Source: Eubacteriales bacterium
Lineage (GTDB): Bacteria; Bacillota_A; Clostridia; Lachnospirales; Lachnospiraceae
Length of the DNA stretch: 16,397 nucleotides
Assembly (NCBI GenBank): GCA_030533315.1
Contig: JAUNJL010000052.1
Coordinates: forward strand, 1-16,397
Direction: 5' to 3'
The notes under the pieces were generated by a model. The model saw nothing but the letters and a program-made list of their open reading frames with translations, was not told the origin of the DNA and searched no databases. Below, piece by piece: positions 12,492 through 16,397 of this stretch. Every line of letters begins with the position of its first letter. The first letter of the stretch is position 1. The translations under genes and the position numbers were made by a program.

Positions 12492-15052
12492 TTTTTGCGG
12501 CGGTAGGGGGTATCCTCCAGAGGAAGCACCTGGCGGAACTTTCCGTCATACCGGTAATAGGCGTGAGCACAGGCGGGAGCCGTGGGGATCATGCAGAGCT
12601 CGCCGCAGCCCTTGGCACCCAGGGAATAAGGCAGCTTGTCCTCTTCCTTTGGCTGGCAGAGGATTACCTCAAGCTCTGGAGCCTCATCCGCTCTCATAAA
12701 GCCAATGGTGCCGAGGCGGCTCTTGGGATAGCCGTCCACGCACTCAAATTTTTCTGTGACGCCGTAGCCGATACCCATGACCATACCGCCCTCGATCTGA
12801 CCTTCCACAGACTGGATGTTTACTGGGGTACCCACGTCAAAGGCGGAGACCGCTTTGGTGATCCGTCCCTCATCGTTGAGCACGATAAGCTGGGCGCCGT
12901 AGGAATAGGAGACGTGGCTGATGGGATTGTCCTTGATGGCTCCAAGGGGATCCGTCTTGACCGAATACTCTCCGAAAAATTCCTGTCCCTCCAGATCTGC
13001 CAGGGTCTTGCCCTCCAGGGCCAGCTTCAGCTTTTCTCCTACCCGGCGGGCTGCCTCTCCGGTGACCACTGTCTGGCGGGAAGCGGTGGAGGTTCCGGCG
13101 TCGGGGGTGCGGACGGTGTCAGCATGTTCAAAGACGAACAATGCGGGATCCAGCTCCGTGACATGACAGATCTCCGTCAGCACCATCTGGCCGATGCCCT
13201 GTCCCATACAGGAGGCGGAGGTGCGGATGTGGATCTTGCCCTGCTCCACGCTTAAAAGCACGCGCCCGATATCCTTTTTGCCCATGCCGGTACCGGAGTT
13301 CTTGAAGCCGCAGGCGATGCCGGCATAAGGATGCTTGTGATACTCCTCCTTCAAGGCGTCCAGACAGGCTGCCATGTTGGTGTTTGGATCGGCTGTCTGG
13401 CCATTGGGAAGCACGTCTCCCGGCTTGATGGCGTTGCGGCGGCGAAATTCCCAGGCGTCAATGCCGGCCATTTCTGCCAGAAGGTTGATGTTCATCTCCG
13501 TGGCGAAGCAGCTTTGGCTCACTCCAAAGCCGCGGAAGGCTCCGGAAACCACGTTGTTGGTGTAGACGGACATGCCGAAAATATCAATGTTCTGATAATT
13601 GTACGGCCCGGCAGCATGTGTACAGGCCCGGTGGAGTACGGGGCCGCCCAAGGAAGCGTAGGCGCCAGTGTCTGCGATGATGACTCCCTTCATGCCGGTG
13701 AGGATGCCGTTTTCATCGCAGGCCGTGGTAAATTCCATCTCCATGGGATGGCGCTTCACGTGGTAGTTCAGGGATTCCTGACGGGTAAACTTTACTTTTA
13801 CCGGCTGCTTGGTCACCCAGGCCATCAGAGCCGCATACTGCTGCACGGACATATCCTCCTTGCCGCCGAATCCGCCGCCTACCAAAGGCGCATGGCAGTG
13901 TACCTTCTCCGGGTCAAGCTTCAGCATGGCGGCGCACTCCCGCTGTACGTCATACACAGACTGGCTGGTGGTGTAGATCAAAAGCCCGTCCTCACCCTCC
14001 GGAAGGGCCACGCAGCACTCCGGCTCCATAAAGCCGTGCTCCTGCCAGGTGGTCTTGTATTTGCGGGTCACCACGTATTTGGAATTGCGGATGGCCTCGT
14101 CTGCGTTTCCTCTCACCAGGTTTGCCCGGCTCATGATGTTTCCGTCCTCATGGATCATGGGGGCGTCTCCCTTCAGGGCGTCCTGGGGAGTGGTGACCGG
14201 GGTGAGCTCCGTGTAATCCACCTCCACGAGGGATGCGATCTCCTCCATGGATTCCCGGGTTTTGGAGGCGATGACCGCAAGGACATTTCCCACATACCTG
14301 GTAATGTCGCCCTCGCCCATCATCACGTCCCAATCCTGCTTGATATGGCCGATCTTATTGCAGGGAACGTCCTTTTTTGTCAGGACTCTTACGCAGTCAG
14401 GGTGGGCCAGGGCCTTGCTGATATCGATGCGGTCCACCCGGGCCCGGGGATATTTGGAATAAACAGGCTTCGCATAAAGCATTCCATCCAGATAGATATC
14501 GTCTGCAAATATGCCGCTGCCATTGACCTTTTCAGCCGCATCGATGCGCTTGAAGTGCTCGTTCATATGAAGGACGGTGGGCTGAGGAGGAATGGCCTTT
14601 TTCTCCCGGAAGAAGTCCGCCGCCATCAGGATGGCTTCCTCAATCTTTTTGTACCCGGTACAGCGGCAGAGGTTGCCTCGGATCGCTTTTTTTACATCTT
14701 CCCTGGTGGGGGAAAGGTTCACGTCCAGAAGGCTTTTTGCGGAAATGATCATGCCGGGGATGCAAAAACCGCACTGTACGGCGCCGGCTTCCGCAAAGCA
14801 GTGCTCATAAATCTTCATCTCCTCCGGGTCAATGCCTTCCACGGTCAGGATCTTTTTGCCGGCCAGCTTGCTGAGTGCGGGCACACAGGCCTTTGTTTTT
14901 TTGCCGTCCACCAGAACGGTACAGGTGCCGCAGGCGCCCTCGCTGCAGCCGTCCTTGGTGGCCGTCAGATGCAGGTCATCCCGCAGAAAGCGCAGAAGTT
15001 TTTTGTCCTGTGCAGATTCATAGTCTTTTCCATTAATGTTTACGACATACAT
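12488..15052 (-). CDS. xdh: Fused [2Fe-2S]/molybdopterin xanthine dehydrogenase, selenium-dependent type
   Basis: An 854-residue cytoplasmic molybdenum hydroxylase, likely oxidising xanthine or related purines. The start is the ATG at 15052, preceded by GAAAGGAA. The N-terminal ferredoxin domain binds cluster one through C36, C41, C44 and C56; the second domain binds cluster two through C94, C97, C129 and C131 (QCGFCIPGM, GNLCRCTGY). The molybdopterin domain runs from about 165 and has GGGFGGKE (392-399), AFRGFG (505-510) and AKGCGE with the catalytic glutamate E818. By motif alignment E399, R475 and F509 match bovine xanthine oxidase E802, R880 and F914, which favours xanthine over aldehydes. 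There is no FAD domain. The FeS-Mo fusion of about 850 residues beside mocA matches the selenium-dependent xanthine dehydrogenase family (TIGR03311, from memory). An aldehyde oxidoreductase of the Desulfovibrio type has a similar layout and is the main alternative. Confidence 0.85.
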   Translation of the reverse strand: MYVVNINGKDYESAQDKKLLRFLRDDLHLTATKDGCSEGACGTCTVLVDGKKTKACVPALSKLAGKKILTVEGIDPEEMKIYEHCFAEAGAVQCGFCIPGMIISAKSLLDVNLSPTREDVKKAIRGNLCRCTGYKKIEEAILMAADFFREKKAIPPQPTVLHMNEHFKRIDAAEKVNGSGIFADDIYLDGMLYAKPVYSKYPRARVDRIDISKALAHPDCVRVLTKKDVPCNKIGHIKQDWDVMMGEGDITRYVGNVLAVIASKTRESMEEIASLVEVDYTELTPVTTPQDALKGDAPMIHEDGNIMSRANLVRGNADEAIRNSKYVVTRKYKTTWQEHGFMEPECCVALPEGEDGLLIYTTSQSVYDVQRECAAMLKLDPEKVHCHAPLVGGGFGGKEDMSVQQYAALMAWVTKQPVKVKFTRQESLNYHVKRHPMEMEFTTACDENGILTGMKGVIIADTGAYASLGGPVLHRACTHAAGPYNYQNIDIFGMSVYTNNVVSGAFRGFGVSQSCFATEMNINLLAEMAGIDAWEFRRRNAIKPGDVLPNGQTADPNTNMAACLDALKEEYHKHPYAGIACGFKNSGTGMGKKDIGRVLLSVEQGKIHIRTSASCMGQGIGQMVLTEICHVTELDPALFVFEHADTVRTPDAGTSTASRQTVVTGEAARRVGEKLKLALEGKTLADLEGQEFFGEYSVKTDPLGAIKDNPISHVSYSYGAQLIVLNDEGRITKAVSAFDVGTPVNIQSVEGQIEGGMVMGIGYGVTEKFECVDGYPKSRLGTIGFMRADEAPELEVILCQPKEEDKLPYSLGAKGCGELCMIPTAPACAHAYYRYDGKFRQVLPLEDTPYRRKK

Positions 15053-15660
15053 AAGCTTTTCGTTCCTTTCAGAATAGTATGGTAATCCTGTTTGGTATCC
15101 AGATCGATCCATACGCCCTGGTCCCTTACCGGCACGGTGAGGATCCTGTCTTCAAGCTGGCGCCACAGTCCCCGCAGGCCTTCGCTTCCGGAAAAGGACA
15201 AAATTTCCGGGATCAGGCCGAAGTCGATGAGGGGAGGATGCTTGCGGTGGCCGTCCAGGGTGGGAAAGACCACCGTTTTGCGGGTGGATCCCCGGCGGCG
15301 GACTAAGGCCCGGAAGGTCTCGGGAGAGACCATGGGCATATCCGCGGGCATCAGGAAAAAGGCGCCGCAGGCAGGCATGGCCCGGCAGCCCAGCCGTATG
15401 GATTCCAGCATATCCGTGGAGGCATAGGCTTCATTGTCCACAAAGACCACCTGCCTGGGGTACCGGCTGGAGAGGTAAGCTGTCAGGTCATCTCTTCGAT
15501 AGCCTGTGACTACCACGATGGTCTTTGCCCCTCCAAGGAGCATATGATCGATGGTGTGGTCGATGACCGCTTTTCCCTGCAGAGGCAGCAGAGGCTTAAA
15601 GGTCCCCATGCGGGAAGAGAGGCCTGCCGCCAGGATCAGTCCGTTTACGCGTTCTTTGAT
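15040..15660 (-). CDS. mocA: Molybdenum cofactor cytidylyltransferase-like protein (MocA/YgfJ family), apparent AUC start
   Basis: A nucleotidyltransferase of 206 residues, if it starts at the ATC codon at 15660. It is expected to attach CMP (or another nucleotide) to molybdopterin for the xanthine dehydrogenase. The nucleotide-binding motif LILAAGLSSRMG (8-19) is followed by FKPLLPLQGKAVIDH (21-35), the acidic metal site MPADMPMVSP (105-114) and a C-terminal IDLDTKQDY (185-193). The first ATG in frame (15609) falls inside the binding motif and would destroy it. In the stretch between an upstream TGA and that ATG there is no ATG, GTG or TTG in frame. AAAGGAGG lies 6 nt before ATC, so ATC is the best start. 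The GHxxHP loop reads GHRKHPPLI, unlike the usual GHPV. It overlaps xdh by 13 nt. Confidence 0.82.
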   Translation of the reverse strand: MKERVNGLILAAGLSSRMGTFKPLLPLQGKAVIDHTIDHMLLGGAKTIVVVTGYRRDDLTAYLSSRYPRQVVFVDNEAYASTDMLESIRLGCRAMPACGAFFLMPADMPMVSPETFRALVRRRGSTRKTVVFPTLDGHRKHPPLIDFGLIPEILSFSGSEGLRGLWRQLEDRILTVPVRDQGVWIDLDTKQDYHTILKGTKSLCMS

Positions 15661-15719
15661 GGAGTTCCTCCTTTCCTCTCAGACCGACAGCCTGGATCGT
15701 CTGTGATGGTGATAAGCTT

Positions 15720-15749
15720 ATTATACCGAAAGGAAAGGAAAAACGTCAA
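15720..15749 (-). promoter_or_regulatory. Promoter of the mocA-xdh operon
   Basis: Read on the - strand: TTGACG (15749-15744), an 18-bp spacer and a perfect TATAAT (15725-15720). The predicted start is near 15713, leaving a leader of about 50 nt that ends in AAAGGAGG before mocA. It makes mocA-xdh separately transcribable from the upstream ModE-fusion gene. Confidence 0.8.
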
Positions 15750-15751
15750 AA

Positions 15752-15765
15752 TTCCCCTGGGGGAA
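15752..15765. promoter_or_regulatory. Inverted repeat next to the mocA -35 box (operator candidate)
   Basis: TTCCCC (15752-15757) and GGGGAA (15760-15765) form a perfect 6-2-6 inverted repeat two bases upstream of the -35 box. The 2-bp spacer is too short for a good RNA loop, so a protein-binding site is more likely. It does not resemble the E. coli ModE operator I remember, so the binding protein is unknown. Confidence 0.45.
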
Positions 15766-15779
15766 GTTTGCTGAAAAAA

Positions 15780-16397
15780 TCACAGGATTTTTGTGGAAAT
15801 AAACTGCTTCTGAAAGGTGTCTTGTGTGAATTTTCGTACATCCTCCTCGAACCTTTGGTAGGCCAGGAGGAATTCCGTCCCCTGAGGAGTCAGGGTGGTG
15901 CGCCCGCCCTCAAGGCCCCCTCTTTTTCGTTCCACCACGGGAAAGCCCAGGTTTCTTTCCAGCTCCTTGACCATCTCCCAGGATTTGCTGTAGGAAAGTC
16001 CCAGGTATGTGCAGGAAAGGCGCATATTGCTGGTTTCATGGATCAAAAAGAGAAGAAGCTTCAGCCGGGTGTGGAAGAAGGGAAACTCCTTTTCCAGCTG
16101 CAGCTGTACGGAGGGGTGCAAAAGGGAGCGGTTGTGCTCCTTTAGCTGCCTTTGAAGGCCGGACTCGTCATGGGTGCTCATGAGTATCCCCGGATCCGCC
16201 ACCGGAAGGCGGCGGCAGTCCTGGCACATCCTCAGGGCCTGGCGCAGTCCTCCCGGTCCCTGGTATCCCAGGATCTCCTCCACGGCCCGGCTGTGGATCA
16301 TCACCGGATGGCCGGAGTGGCCTTCAAAGGTGGGGACGGTGATGGCGCTGCCGCTTTCCATCAGCTGCTTTAGGGTACCGGAGGTGAACATGGGGGC
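15780..16397 (-). CDS. MobA/MocA-type nucleotidyltransferase fused to a ModE-type winged helix (5' end outside window)
   Basis: The last 205 residues of a protein that runs off the window. The first visible codons (APMFTSGTLKQLM) match the segment after the PADxP metal site of MobA/MocA proteins, so the true start and the nucleotide-binding half lie outside; the ATG at 16391 is not the start. Next come the VPTFEGHSGHPVMI loop (about 23-36), a GGLRQAL segment and VADPGILMSTHDE (about 69-81), all typical of the nucleotidyltransferase C-terminus. From about 100 the sequence changes to a ModE N-terminal-like winged helix: FHTRLKLLLFLIHETSN, LSYSKSWEMVKELERNLGFP and GGRTTLTPQGTEFLLAYQRF. ModE domains bind DNA in molybdate control. 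The fusion may be a cofactor-linked regulator of the mocA-xdh genes 120 bp downstream. No molybdate-binding (TOBE) domain follows. Confidence 0.85.
   Translation of the reverse strand, partial: APMFTSGTLKQLMESGSAITVPTFEGHSGHPVMIHSRAVEEILGYQGPGGLRQALRMCQDCRRLPVADPGILMSTHDESGLQRQLKEHNRSLLHPSVQLQLEKEFPFFHTRLKLLLFLIHETSNMRLSCTYLGLSYSKSWEMVKELERNLGFPVVERKRGGLEGGRTTLTPQGTEFLLAYQRFEEDVRKFTQDTFQKQFISTKIL

Noticed and set aside
13331..15085. Long open frame on the + strand (584 codons) opposite xdh
   Set aside because: It lies wholly antisense to a well-supported gene, has no recognisable domain and is explained by the GC-biased codon positions of xdh. Similar shadow frames lie opposite the pst and opp genes.
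15558..15609. ATG at 15609 as the mocA start
   Set aside because: It would remove LILAAGLSSR, the nucleotide-binding loop, and has no ribosome binding site.

Overview
The window looks like a chromosomal segment from a Gram-positive clostridium, most likely a Lachnospiraceae-type member of the Firmicutes. The basis is the AGGAGG-type ribosome binding sites, sigma-A-like promoters (TATAAT/TATACT with near-consensus -35 boxes), a GC content that looks like the mid-fifties by eye, and protein sequences of clostridial flavour (AmiE/OppD-type ATPase, PstS beginning with a SREDGSGTR segment, fused FeS-Mo xanthine dehydrogenase). Genus and species cannot be fixed from this sequence alone. I see no tRNA, rRNA, CRISPR array, insertion sequence or phage gene. 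Nearly all of it is ordinary, tightly packed operon DNA, and the unusual points lie in protein architecture and between genes.

Region 1 (1-6110, + strand) is a phosphate-starvation operon: a Pho-box-like promoter with 11-bp phased repeats, then pstS (a circularly permuted phosphate-binding protein), pstC, pstA, pstB, phoU and a PhoR-like sensor kinase. PstSCAB imports phosphate, and PhoU and PhoR would couple transporter activity to gene control. The partner response regulator (PhoP/PhoB) is not in the window. A pair of large imperfect hairpins separates pstS from pstC.

Region 2 (6111-12420, + strand) is an oligopeptide ABC importer, oppABCDF. Its own extended -10 promoter is followed almost at once by a terminator-like hairpin in the leader. 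The 292-bp oppA-oppB gap is packed with short perfect hairpins, one 16-bp perfect palindrome and a terminator-like stem-loop. In both importers the binding-protein gene is thus separated from its permease genes by structured RNA, a design expected to give an excess of binding protein. Both binding proteins have signal peptides but no lipobox cysteine.

Region 3 (12383-16397, - strand) is a molybdenum-hydroxylase module that converges on opp at a bidirectional terminator. It reads, in order of transcription: a protein cut by the window end that joins the C-terminal half of a MobA/MocA-type nucleotidyltransferase to a ModE-type winged helix; a promoter with an adjacent inverted repeat; mocA, which appears to start at an AUC codon; and a fused [2Fe-2S]/molybdopterin xanthine dehydrogenase of the kind linked to selenium-dependent hydroxylases. 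The nucleotidyltransferase would mature the molybdenum cofactor used by the dehydrogenase, and the ModE-like fusion is a candidate local regulator.
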